NCBI GenBank assembly: GCA_012962595.1
Contig: DTXE01000188.1
Span: 1 to 9,444, forward strand
Length of the DNA: 9,444 nucleotides
Reading direction: 5' to 3'
DNA from: Syntrophaceae bacterium
Lineage (GTDB): Bacteria; Desulfobacterota; DTXE01
Part shown: positions 1-4,738 of the stretch, in pieces
Layout: each line of letters opens with the position of its first letter
How positions within the stretch are numbered: position 1 is the first letter of the stretch
Notes under the pieces: model-generated
Told to the model about the DNA's origin: nothing
Database searches by the model: none
What the model saw: the letters and a program-made list of their open reading frames with translations, nothing else
Made by a program: the position numbers and the translations under genes

Positions 1-65
1 AATCAAGCTCACCTGCCGCTATGGAGCGCAGGGGAATAGCGGTCAGGTGGAGGGCTTTGTTATAT
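1..65 (-). repeat. attC-like recombination site (partial, cut by window edge)
   Basis: Imperfect palindrome directly after the 3' end of the 196-aa gene. The left arm CTCACCTGCCGCT pairs with the right arm AGCGGTCAGGTGGAG, leaving one unpaired T in the right arm. The right end carries the core GTTATAT (59-65), which on the minus strand is the R'' side and contains the stop codon of the gene. The left core should lie just outside the window. The outer bases (AGCT.ACCTG and GTTATATG) resemble the site at 664-753, as expected for one attC family. Confidence 0.75.
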
Positions 66-650
66 GTCTTTTTTCCTTTTAATAAATTCATGGTAATAAA
101 ACTTGGATTCATTTTCAGTTCCCAAAGCTATATCCAACAATAGACGAAGAGTCATAATTTTTCCTGGAATAATACCTTCATCGTCAATTTGTCTCCCATT
201 TAAGTCAGGATTTGTTGGAATTTCAACATTTAAAATCCACCACTTTTCAATCTTATGAAGTAATTCGATCATTTCGCTAAACAGAGGTAAAGGATTTTTA
301 GGACCTTTTGAGATATAACCTATTATTTCATGAACCAACTCATTTCTACACTTTTTGATTTTGTTAAATTTTTTGATATCGTTATCAGTGATTACATTCA
401 TATCTTTGAGCCAAGCGAGCGATGCATATAATGGACTTTTGTTCTTACTGAGCACTTCAGTCTTATATTTATCATCAATAATCCATTCATTTTCATCGAA
501 TCCATTAGTAAAGAAATCACGAATACGCCCAATTATGCTATCTTTAAGCAATTCAAAGGCTGTAATAAAAAGAGAAACCACAATTAGGTTTGTTCTTAAA
601 ATCTCTGGATTTAGGAATCTTTCCCAAGATACTCTAATGTTATCATCCAT
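60..650 (-). CDS. Cassette-encoded protein with HEPN-like RNxxxH motif
   Basis: A 196-aa soluble protein that resembles hypothetical proteins often seen in integron cassettes; I cannot name its function. The N-terminal part (about residues 5-50) is helical, with WERFLNPEILR and a hydrophobic AFELLKDSI segment. Residues 102-107 read RNELVH, the R-x4-H pattern of HEPN-fold RNases and HEPN-related proteins. A conserved-looking tract follows at about 137-150 (WWILNVEIPTNPD). HEPN assignment rests on this short motif and helical context only. The ATG follows the GTTATAT core of the upstream attC (664-670) by 13 nt, with only a weak purine run (GGAATAAAA) as ribosome binding site. The stop TAA lies inside the core of the downstream attC (59-65), so gene and attC are fused as a classic single-gene cassette. 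It could be a toxin or abortive-infection-type RNase, or a non-catalytic HEPN relative. Confidence 0.8.
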   Translation of the reverse strand: MDDNIRVSWERFLNPEILRTNLIVVSLFITAFELLKDSIIGRIRDFFTNGFDENEWIIDDKYKTEVLSKNKSPLYASLAWLKDMNVITDNDIKKFNKIKKCRNELVHEIIGYISKGPKNPLPLFSEMIELLHKIEKWWILNVEIPTNPDLNGRQIDDEGIIPGKIMTLRLLLDIALGTENESKFYYHEFIKRKKDI

Positions 651-663
651 ATTTTATTCCAAC

Positions 664-753
664 ATATAACGACAAAGCTAACCTGCCCCTAACCGCTTCC
701 AGAGACTTTGAAAAAAGGGCGGTTTAGGGGTCTGGTGGAGTGGGTTGTTATAT
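664..753 (-). repeat. attC-like recombination site
   Basis: A 90-bp imperfect palindrome between the 196-aa gene and the ParE gene. The cores are ATATAAC (664-670) and GTTATAT (747-753). The inner stem pairs ACCTGCCCCTAACCGC with GCGGTTTAGGGGTCTGGT, with unpaired bases in the right arm, around a loop of roughly 23 nt. Size, terminal cores, two box pairs and one-sided extrahelical bases match integron attC sites. The unpaired bases lie on the R''/L'' side if the minus strand is the top strand, which agrees with the gene direction. Confidence 0.82.
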
Positions 754-755
754 GC

Positions 756-1064
756 CTATTCTTTAAATCGTTCTGATATATTTTCCAGCAACCTCTTTCC
801 GTGAATTACTGCTATGATGAGAATTGTCCTTTCCTCAATTCTGTATACCAGTCTATAACTATAGATTAGACGTTCCCTTATCTTCTCATCCCCTATTTCT
901 GGCACCACTCTTCCAACTAATGGAAAATCCATGATATTACGGGATACCTCAAGAATCTTTGTAACAACAGCACGTGCATAAAACTCAGAATCTCTGGCAA
1001 TGTATTCTGCAATTGATTCAATGTCTTCAATTGCTTCAAAAGACCAGACTACTTTGAAGTCCAT
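756..1064 (-). CDS. RelE/ParE-family toxin of a type II toxin-antitoxin pair
   Basis: A 102-aa basic protein with the RelE/ParE layout: an N-terminal strand (FKVVWSFEAIEDIESIAEYIA), two helices carrying the typical SFEAIEDIESIAEYI pattern, then FPLVGRVVPEIG (about 52-63), and the C-terminal strands ERLIYSYRLVYRIEE and IIAVIHGKRLL. The 'P-x-x-G-R-x-V-P-E' tract and the 'YRLVYRI ... HGKR' end are hallmarks of the ParE branch. ParE toxins poison gyrase and RelE toxins cleave mRNA on the ribosome; which applies here is not shown by the sequence. It overlaps the antitoxin gene by 16 nt and ends 2 nt before the attC core at 747-753. The two genes therefore form one cassette. TA pairs are typical cargo of cassette arrays, where they may stabilise the array. 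Confidence 0.9.
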   Translation of the reverse strand: MDFKVVWSFEAIEDIESIAEYIARDSEFYARAVVTKILEVSRNIMDFPLVGRVVPEIGDEKIRERLIYSYRLVYRIEERTILIIAVIHGKRLLENISERFKE

Positions 1065-1237
1065 TTGATGAATTTCTTTTCCACCTCTTCTTGAGTTGTC
1101 GTTCCTTCCTTTTCTGCTCTCTCGATTCCCCGTTGAATTTTCTCCACCACATATAAGTGATACTGAATATCTTCAAATGTGCAATTGTCAGGAAGTTTAT
1201 CCAGCAACATCCTCACTTCCTCTTTAGCTGTCCTCAT
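1049..1237 (-). CDS. Small antitoxin partner of the ParE-family toxin
   Basis: A 62-aa protein, MRTAKEEVRMLLDKLPDNC..., whose start is set by a strong ribosome binding site, GGAGG five bases before the ATG at 1237. In-frame ATGs further upstream (1255, and beyond inside the attC) lack one. The motif DKLPDNCTFEDIQYHLYVVEKI is typical of short antitoxins found directly upstream of ParE/RelE toxins. The C-terminal part is highly charged (ERAEKEG..EEVEKKF) and probably wraps the toxin. Gene order (antitoxin first) and the 16-nt overlap with the toxin are as expected for translational coupling. Such antitoxins usually repress their own promoter; I see no clear operator here. I judge the role from position and pattern, not from a recognised DNA-binding domain. 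Confidence 0.82.
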   Translation of the reverse strand: MRTAKEEVRMLLDKLPDNCTFEDIQYHLYVVEKIQRGIERAEKEGTTTQEEVEKKFIKWTSK

Positions 1238-1264
1238 TTTTACCTCCGATTTCATATTGATAGC

Positions 1265-1319
1265 ACATAACGAAAGGCTCAGTGGCGAAGGGCGACAGGG
1301 CACCTGAGCGGCGATTTAG
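1265..1319 (-). repeat. attC-like recombination site (degenerate)
   Basis: The left core ACATAAC (1265-1271) is good, and on the minus strand it reads GTTATGT directly before the antitoxin gene. The inner stem GGCTCAGTGGC pairs with GCACCTGAGC. The right core should be GTTRRRY but reads ATTTAGA (about 1314-1320), so the distal half seems eroded and may no longer recombine. Confidence 0.55.
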
Positions 1320-1679
1320 AAATAAGCTTTGACAGGACACAGAAGCAACCTATTCAAAAAGAGCCCTTCCTCCACTGCAGTTAGTGTCAGGCAATTGCAC
1401 TAAGCTACAGATTATAAGTAAGTTAATGGTTCCAATGGTTACTAATGAATTTCAAAATAATTTTGGCCGCTGTGGCATCAGGGCATCCCATACTGGCAAC
1501 ACCTCTCATCGGCCATGGGTCACCAGCATGCCAGTCTTTCTCTTTACTTCAGAGGCCCTAAAACACATTTTTAACTCATCGCCCCGACTGGCAGTTTGCC
1601 TCCTTTGTGGAAAAGGCATCGAGTCATCCAAGCACCAAGCTTGGTGCCCAAGGCAATCACCTCCTTTCTGAGAAGATTT
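1304..1679. other. Gene-poor stretch, richer in G+C than its neighbours
   Basis: No convincing gene is visible over about 370 bases. The stretch holds the end of a degenerate attC, a perfect 16-bp palindrome GCACCAAGCTTGGTGC (1632-1647), a 7-bp inverted repeat ACTGGCA/TGCCAGT (1492-1498 and 1529-1535), and a very strong minus-strand ribosome binding site (1656-1669). A plus-strand reading frame across 1384-1671 has no ribosome binding site or recognisable domain. The 3' part of a larger cassette, or an unrecognised structured RNA or insertion remnant, are possible explanations. Confidence 0.5.
1571..1651 (-). CDS. Possible 26-aa ORF behind a near-perfect Shine-Dalgarno
   Basis: The minus strand carries AGAAAGGAGGTGAT (1656-1669), fully complementary to the bacterial 16S rRNA 3' tail. 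A TTG codon follows 8 nt after GGAGG and opens a frame of 26 codons (GTKLGAWMTRCLFHKGG...) before TAA. The frame starts inside the 16-bp palindrome. I do not recognise the peptide. It could be a true small protein, a leader peptide, or the truncated beginning of a lost gene. Confidence 0.25.
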   Translation of the reverse strand: MGTKLGAWMTRCLFHKGGKLPVGAMS

Positions 1680-1874
1680 TCATTTTAGTCTGATTGCCTC
1701 TCTTATCTTTCTACTTAAGAGTTGAGATCTATGTATAATTTCTTCAAATTCTTTAAAAGCTTGATCATAAGTCATGGAAGTATGGAGTACCCGATTTAGC
1801 TGCTCTCCAAATTTCATTAACTGTTCCATTAATGTCTGGTCTATTTTTAAGGGATAATAGTAGAGCCTTTGCAT
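1680..1874 (-). pseudogene. Unrecognised 64-aa ORF, in frame with the ORF upstream
   Basis: A short, mostly helical, charged peptide (MQRLYYYPLKIDQTLMEQL..., ending REAIRLK). It follows the 98-aa ORF in the same reading frame, separated only by a TAG stop (1878-1880) and one ATA codon. The ATG has no ribosome binding site. The simplest reading is that this is the C-terminal part of one 160-residue protein broken by a nonsense codon. Two separate translationally coupled genes, or readthrough of the amber codon, are less likely. No family recognised. Confidence 0.4.
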
Positions 1875-1877
1875 TAT

Positions 1878-2174
1878 CTAGCTTGAAATCGTAATCATCT
1901 TGCTGCACTTTTGATTTATTGCTAAAAGGGTTTCATCAAATTTTCGATAGGCCTGATAAGTGAACAGTGGTCGAATCCCACCAAATTCGAATCCTAGCTC
2001 TTTTAAGAGGATAGTATGATCTGTGCTCTGTATTAGAATTACTTCGAGTCCTTTAAGCTGCCTCATTAGTTCAATATTTTCGACTTCCATTGCCATAAAA
2101 AGATCAGATAATTCTCGACGTGTCTTTTCTTCTTGTTCCTTAACTTGAACAATAATTTGCCTCTTTCTTTCCAA
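1878..2174 (-). pseudogene. Unrecognised 98-aa ORF, probably part of a decayed gene
   Basis: The frame could start at a TTG (2174), which has no ribosome binding site. The frame is open back to the stop of the lipoprotein gene (2205-2207), so the true N-terminus may be missing. Residues 1-45 are strongly charged and probably coiled coil (VKEQEEKTRRELSDLFMAMEVENIELMRQLKGLE). The rest (FEFGGIRPLFTYQAYRKFDETLLAI) is not recognised. It ends at an amber TAG, beyond which the same frame continues for another 64 codons. It lies in the same putative cassette as the lipoprotein gene. Real expression is uncertain. Confidence 0.4.
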
Positions 2175-2204
2175 TGATGTTAATTGTGAGGGATTCTTAA
2201 AGAC

Positions 2205-2594
2205 TTACCGAACCAACTCTACATTTTTGATTGTTTCATCATCACTCTCAAAATAAACTCTTATAGAAATATATTCTTCTTTTCCTTTTACCCCTTCTAT
2301 TGGAGTGCCTACTACTTCCCAGACACCTAAAGTTGCTACATCGAGAACACCATGCATGACCGCCCTTGCAGTCGAACCTGTTGGTTTCCTCACCTTATAG
2401 GTCTCTATCAAAATGCCATCTTCATTTCTCTTGGAGTCTATAAGGGTAGCTCCCTTCGAATGTAAGCAACTTTTCGTTTTACATTGACTAATTTCTTCAA
2501 TACTTACGCCTTTTTTCTTTGCAGCCATATATACAGAACATGAAGTAAGTAAAAAGAAGGATACCACTATGACCATGAATAATATTGTTTTCAT
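2205..2594 (-). CDS. Small cassette-encoded lipoprotein
   Basis: A 129-aa protein starting MKTILFMVIVVSFFLLTSCSVY. It has a short basic N-terminus, a hydrophobic core and the lipobox LTSC, so it should be lipidated at Cys19 and anchored in a membrane on the periplasmic side. The mature part contains CKTKSCLHSKGA and a distinctive tract TARAVMHGVLDVATLGVWEVVGTPIEG, which resembles small lipoproteins I associate with integron cassettes of marine bacteria. The role is unknown. A longer reading frame begins at 2696, but the ATG at 2594 is chosen because AAAGGGGGAAG lies about 8 nt before it and the signal peptide starts there. The gene begins 44 nt after a perfect GTTRRRY-type core (GTTGGGC on the minus strand, 2638-2644), as expected for the first gene of a cassette. 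Confidence 0.85.
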   Translation of the reverse strand: MKTILFMVIVVSFFLLTSCSVYMAAKKKGVSIEEISQCKTKSCLHSKGATLIDSKRNEDGILIETYKVRKPTGSTARAVMHGVLDVATLGVWEVVGTPIEGVKGKEEYISIRVYFESDDETIKNVELVR

Positions 2595-2637
2595 ACGTTT
2601 CTTCCCCCTTTCATTTATTTCATTCATCAAGAATAGT

Positions 2638-2730
2638 GCCCAACGATGGAGTTCACCTGACGCCTTACTGCGAGGGAACTGCAAAAAAGATGACAAGCTG
2701 GATTGCCAGATGGGAAAGACCTAGTTAAGC
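2638..2730 (-). repeat. attC-like recombination site
   Basis: A 93-bp element bounded by two cores that fit the consensus exactly: GCCCAAC (2638-2644, minus strand GTTGGGC = GTTRRRY) and GTTAAGC (2724-2730, minus strand GCTTAAC = RYYYAAC). The arms GGAGTTCACCTGACGCC and GGATTGCCAGATGGGAAAG pair imperfectly. The distal core contains the stop codon of the 51-aa gene. The stem is weaker than in the sites at 664 and 3842, but the cores and spacing are convincing. Confidence 0.65.
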
Positions 2731-2880
2731 CCAACGGTATACTTTATCTCGATCCTTGCTGTGATGAATGACCTTGCCGCTTTGAACCTTAAGGGCATCG
2801 TTCGTCATTGGCTCATCTATAAGCACCCACTCAGATTTAAACTCAGCTTCGATTTCTTGAATAGTCAATATTTTGTCCAT
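2725..2880 (-). CDS. 51-aa cassette protein, conserved-hypothetical type
   Basis: A short gene with all normal signals. The ATG (2880) is preceded by AGGGGGTG at good spacing. The frame reads MDKILTIQEIEAEFKSEWVL through to GKVIHHSKDRDKVYRWA and stops at TAA inside the attC core GTTAAGC (2724-2730). The pattern 'EIE..F..EWVLI..P.....KV..GKV..HSKDRD.VY' is like small hypothetical proteins of 60-80 residues that I recall from many bacteria, some next to aspartyl-protease-like genes. Here the C-terminus is cut short by the attC. No signal peptide or membrane segment is visible and no function is known. The cassette (51-aa gene plus attC) is under 300 bp. Confidence 0.72.
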   Translation of the reverse strand: MDKILTIQEIEAEFKSEWVLIDEPMTNDALKVQSGKVIHHSKDRDKVYRWA

Positions 2881-2907
2881 TTTCACCCCCTGTTACTCTC
2901 TTTATGC

Positions 2908-2969
2908 ACCTAACGTTCAGCATCAGCGGCGAAACCGAAGCGCCATCCGCCTACATGCTCATGTGAGGC
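2908..2969 (-). repeat. attC-like recombination site
   Basis: The left core ACCTAAC (2908-2914; minus strand GTTAGGT) matches the consensus. The stem pairs CAGCATCAGCGG with CCGCCTACATGCT, leaving an extra C in the right arm. The distal core reads GTGAGGC, one base away from GTTAGGC. Length is 62 bp. The OmpA-like remnant ends inside its right arm (stop at 2951-2953). Confidence 0.68.
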
Positions 2970-3172
2970 AACCCTTCAGTCCTGTTGTCGCCAATCATCT
3001 CTAGGATTGTGCTGAGCTTCTCCTCCGCGTTTGTTCGAACTCGAAATTCTACGCGCCGTGATGCCGACCAGTCAATTTGGCCGTGATTCAGGATCGGTCG
3101 ACTTGACGACATTCCAGAGGCAACAATTATAAAGGGGATGGTTCTATTTTCCATTTTCCTTTGATTTCCCAT
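2951..3172 (-). pseudogene. Remnant of an OmpA-like C-terminal domain fused to a REP-like element
   Basis: The 73-residue frame has two parts. Residues 1-14 (MGNQRKMENRTIPF) are translated from the REP-like repeat at 3130-3150 and are not ancestral protein. From about residue 15 on, VASGMSSSRPI...IDWSASRRVEFRVRTNAEE matches the end of the OmpA/MotB-type peptidoglycan-binding domain, where a 'G..SRPI....N...RRVEFRV' pattern is typical. The rest of the domain and the membrane part are missing, so the gene is a 5'-truncated fragment. The ATG is supplied by the repeat and has no good ribosome binding site. It ends inside the attC at 2908-2969, so the original was a cassette gene. I assign OmpA from the short conserved C-terminal pattern; the truncation is clear from length. 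Confidence 0.6.
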
Positions 3173-3242
3173 TTGGCGTTACCATCTCTTCTTCTTGGTA
3201 AAAAAATAGGGTCAAAAAATAAAAATAGAACCGTCCCCTTTT
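3130..3242. repeat. REP-like inverted repeat pair
   Basis: Two copies of a 21-bp motif face each other: AAAGGGGATGGTTCTATTTT (3131-3150) and AAAATAGAACCGTCCCCTTT (3222-3241). Including one more base each, 19 of 21 positions match as inverted repeats. The GGGGACGGTTCTATTTT word is one I associate with REP-type repeats next to IS200-like (RAYT/Y1) transposases in Deltaproteobacteria. No transposase gene is present, so this would be a non-autonomous copy. It sits where the 5' part of the OmpA-like gene should be. Confidence 0.65.
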
Positions 3243-3266
3243 CCCCTTCCCTTCTAAATACACCTT

Positions 3267-3320
3267 ACCTAACATAGTACCCAACAGATTAACCTTATAT
3301 CTAGTGGGTCATATTTTACC
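3267..3320 (-). repeat. Possible degenerate attC site
   Basis: The left core ACCTAAC (3267-3273; minus strand GTTAGGT) fits the consensus. It is followed by ATAGTACCCAACAGATTAA, which is partly complementary to ATATCTAGTGGGTCATATTTT on the right (about 14 of 22 positions). The distal core is eroded. The position, just past the membrane-protein gene, is where an attC is expected. Weak on sequence alone. Confidence 0.35.
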
Positions 3321-3334
3321 TGTATAGTCCCGCT

Positions 3335-3807
3335 TTAGCACACTTTTTTCCAGACATCTTGCATGGAACCAAGGGTGTCATACAACCCACCTAAATCAAT
3401 GGTAATAAGTCCTGTTAAAAAGGAAATGGTGAACCAGAAGAATATTGTAAATAGGATGTCTGGTATAATTTTCATCAAAAATTTAAAACCTATTTTTTCA
3501 ATTATCTCCTCTTCAGGAGCTTCATTTGAAATTGCTTGATTAATCTTATTGAAGCCAAGTGCATAAAACTTTATTGCTGAATCTAAGCCCTTTTGAGCAC
3601 GTGTTAAATCTGACCCTGTGAAAGTGGAGAGAACGACATTAGAGGTAAAAAAATTATCATGCGTGTTAGAAAAGGAATCCAGCATAAAAAACCAATTACA
3701 GACCATAGGATGATCACAACTATGCGGACTATTTCTCTGACAACGAGAATAAAATATTTTTCAACTATCTCTCCTATCGACGTAACTGAAGGGATTTTAT
3801 TAACCAT
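3335..3807 (-). pseudogene. Membrane protein split by a frameshift at a T-run
   Basis: The start is the ATG at 3807 (MVNKIPSVTSIGE...), with AAGGGA 7 nt upstream; ATGs at 3834 and 3838 have no such site. The first frame encodes a membrane segment (about residues 19-46, YFILVVREIVRIVVIILWSVIG...) and then runs into unrelated codons ending at 3604. The frame that continues sensibly is shifted by -1. It gives SDLTRAQKGLDSAIKFYALGFNKINQAI, an acidic tract EAPEEEIIEKIG, and a second membrane segment (IPDILFTIFFWFTISFLTGLI) before its stop at 3335. The two join at TTTTTTA (3646-3652), giving a 157-aa protein with two hydrophobic segments. The break may be an indel in the seven-base T-run (mutation or sequencing error) or programmed -1 frameshifting, since the heptamer lies in the proper phase. 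Family not recognised. The gene starts shortly after an attC core (3842-3847), so it is a cassette gene. Confidence 0.6.
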
Positions 3808-3841
3808 CAAGTAATCCCTTATTTTCAATAACATTCATTGG

Positions 3842-3899
3842 TATAACGCTGCAAATCAGCCGCAGCTTTTAGCTGTCGGCTGCATTTGCCTTGTTAGCT
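3842..3899 (-). repeat. attC-like recombination site
   Basis: A compact 58-bp palindrome and the clearest short site in the array. GCAAATCAGCCGCAGCT pairs with AGCTGTCGGCTGCATTTGC, with exactly two unpaired bases (T and C), both in the right arm. The outer cores are TATAAC (3842-3847) and GTTAGCT (3893-3899). The stop codon of the 57-aa gene falls inside the distal core. Two extrahelical bases on one arm are what integrases use to select the strand. Confidence 0.8.
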
Positions 3900-4067
3900 T
3901 CCGGTTGCTTTTAAGAGTCGTTTTGGAGGTAAAGAAACAACCGGATGGCCACAATCCTTTTCTTTCTTTTTGAGATCGGCGCAAATAGCCTTCAAATCAT
4001 AATTAAATTTGGCTGCATGCGCTTCGCGAATCTTTCTGATTTCTTCAACAATCGGGTCTTTTTTCAT
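3894..4067 (-). CDS. 57-aa partner of the VapC-like toxin, candidate antitoxin
   Basis: A short gene starting 2 nt after the toxin stop, with AAGGAGAA 7 nt before its ATG (4067). The sequence MKKDPIVEEIRKIREAHAAK, FNYDLKAICADLKKKEKD and VVSLPPKRL matches a small protein type that I recall accompanying this subgroup of PIN-domain genes. The first 40 residues are helical and charged. Nearest-neighbour logic makes it the antitoxin, although classical VapB genes lie upstream of vapC and not downstream. No DNA-binding domain is evident. The stop TAA lies in the attC core at 3893-3899, so toxin and partner make one cassette. Confidence 0.75.
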   Translation of the reverse strand: MKKDPIVEEIRKIREAHAAKFNYDLKAICADLKKKEKDCGHPVVSLPPKRLLKATGS

Positions 4068-4069
4068 GA

Positions 4070-4542
4070 CTATTCTCCTTCAAGCTCCTCTGGAGAGCAT
4101 ATTACAGGGCATTCATACCCATTTTCTTCAGCAACCTTGGCAATCCCTTTTTTCATCTTTGCGTTATTGATGTGATGAAAGTTCCAAGTCACAAGAAAAT
4201 CCATACCGTTGATAGTAGCCAAAGCAATGTGCAAAGCATCCTCAGAATGGCTCTCTGGGATCGGACCGACTTTTACTAACGCCGCTGCAAGCTCTTCTGC
4301 CTCATCCGTTATTTCCAGCACTGGTATCCTTTAAGAGCCTCCAATCGGCTCTCTGCTGCGATAGGATCTCCTCCCTTAGCTTCCTCCAAGACCAGTGCCG
4401 ATATGTATGTGTCAAATTGCTGCCGACTTTCTTCCCACCATTCCCGGGTGATTTGTTGTCGAGCCACCGTCACGATATCTCGGCTCGGGCGACTGGCATA
4501 GTAACTGACAACGCTGGTTTCGATATAGATTTTCGGTTTCAT
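4070..4542 (-). pseudogene. PIN-domain (VapC-like) toxin gene with a one-base deletion
   Basis: Two overlapping frames together make a full PIN-domain protein of about 157 residues. The N-terminal frame gives MKPKIYIETSVVSYYASRPS through AAESRLEALKG; the other frame then continues IPVLEITDEAEELAAALV, EDALHIALATINGMDFLVTWN, FHHINNAKM and CSPEELEGE. Expected PIN acidic/polar positions are visible: E8 of IYIETS (Asp in many VapCs), E of LVLEEA, D of EDALHIA and the TWN..HINN tract. One base is missing between GG and ATA (4327/4328). As written, the product is truncated at about 77 residues, so the RNase is probably inactive unless this is a sequencing error. The start is the family-typical MKPKIYIET at 4542; the frame extends slightly further upstream. 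It is the first cassette after the putative promoter at 4650-4679. Confidence 0.8.
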
Positions 4543-4738
4543 GGTCCCCCAAAATAATGACAATTCATAACCGCATTATGGAAGCCAACCTTAGATTATA
4601 TTTCCTATATGCAGTTTTATATCACCGCAAGACTGATAAGATATTTTAAACTATGCAATAAATAAAATATGTTTGTCAAGAAATGAAACTTACAGGGCAG
4701 GTCGGGTAATCCGTGTCTAAAAAGGAGATTCTATGCTG
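4543..4738 (-). other. Boundary between chromosome and cassette array; possible attI-like side
   Basis: No gene. The stretch lies between the 3' end of the PP-loop gene and the first cassette. It holds a good minus-strand promoter (4650-4679) and, 22 nt before the toxin ATG, a single core-like GTTATGA (minus strand, 4565-4571) without a surrounding palindrome. A lone core next to a promoter is the layout of an integron attI/Pc region, but no integrase gene or divergent ORF is present. Confidence 0.35.
4650..4679 (-). promoter_or_regulatory. Sigma70-type promoter ahead of the cassette array (Pc-like)
   Basis: On the minus strand: a perfect -35 TTGACA (4674-4679), an 18-bp AT-rich spacer and a -10 CATAGT (4650-4655, four of six matches). 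It would start a transcript about 100 nt before the VapC-like gene and read into all cassette genes. Confidence 0.6.

Noticed and set aside
355..669. Plus-strand ORF of 104 codons
   Set aside because: It is antisense to the well-supported 196-aa cassette gene, has no ribosome binding site, and runs into the attC site.
1384..1671. Plus-strand ORF of 95 codons
   Set aside because: No ribosome binding site or recognisable domain; the composition looks like translated structured or non-coding DNA.
2175..2204. Lipoprotein and following 98-aa ORF as one protein with readthrough
   Set aside because: They share a frame across a TAA stop, but the lipoprotein has a natural C-terminus matching its type; the shared frame is probably chance.
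3945..4175. Plus-strand ORF of 76 codons
   Set aside because: Antisense shadow of the 57-aa partner gene and the PIN-domain gene.
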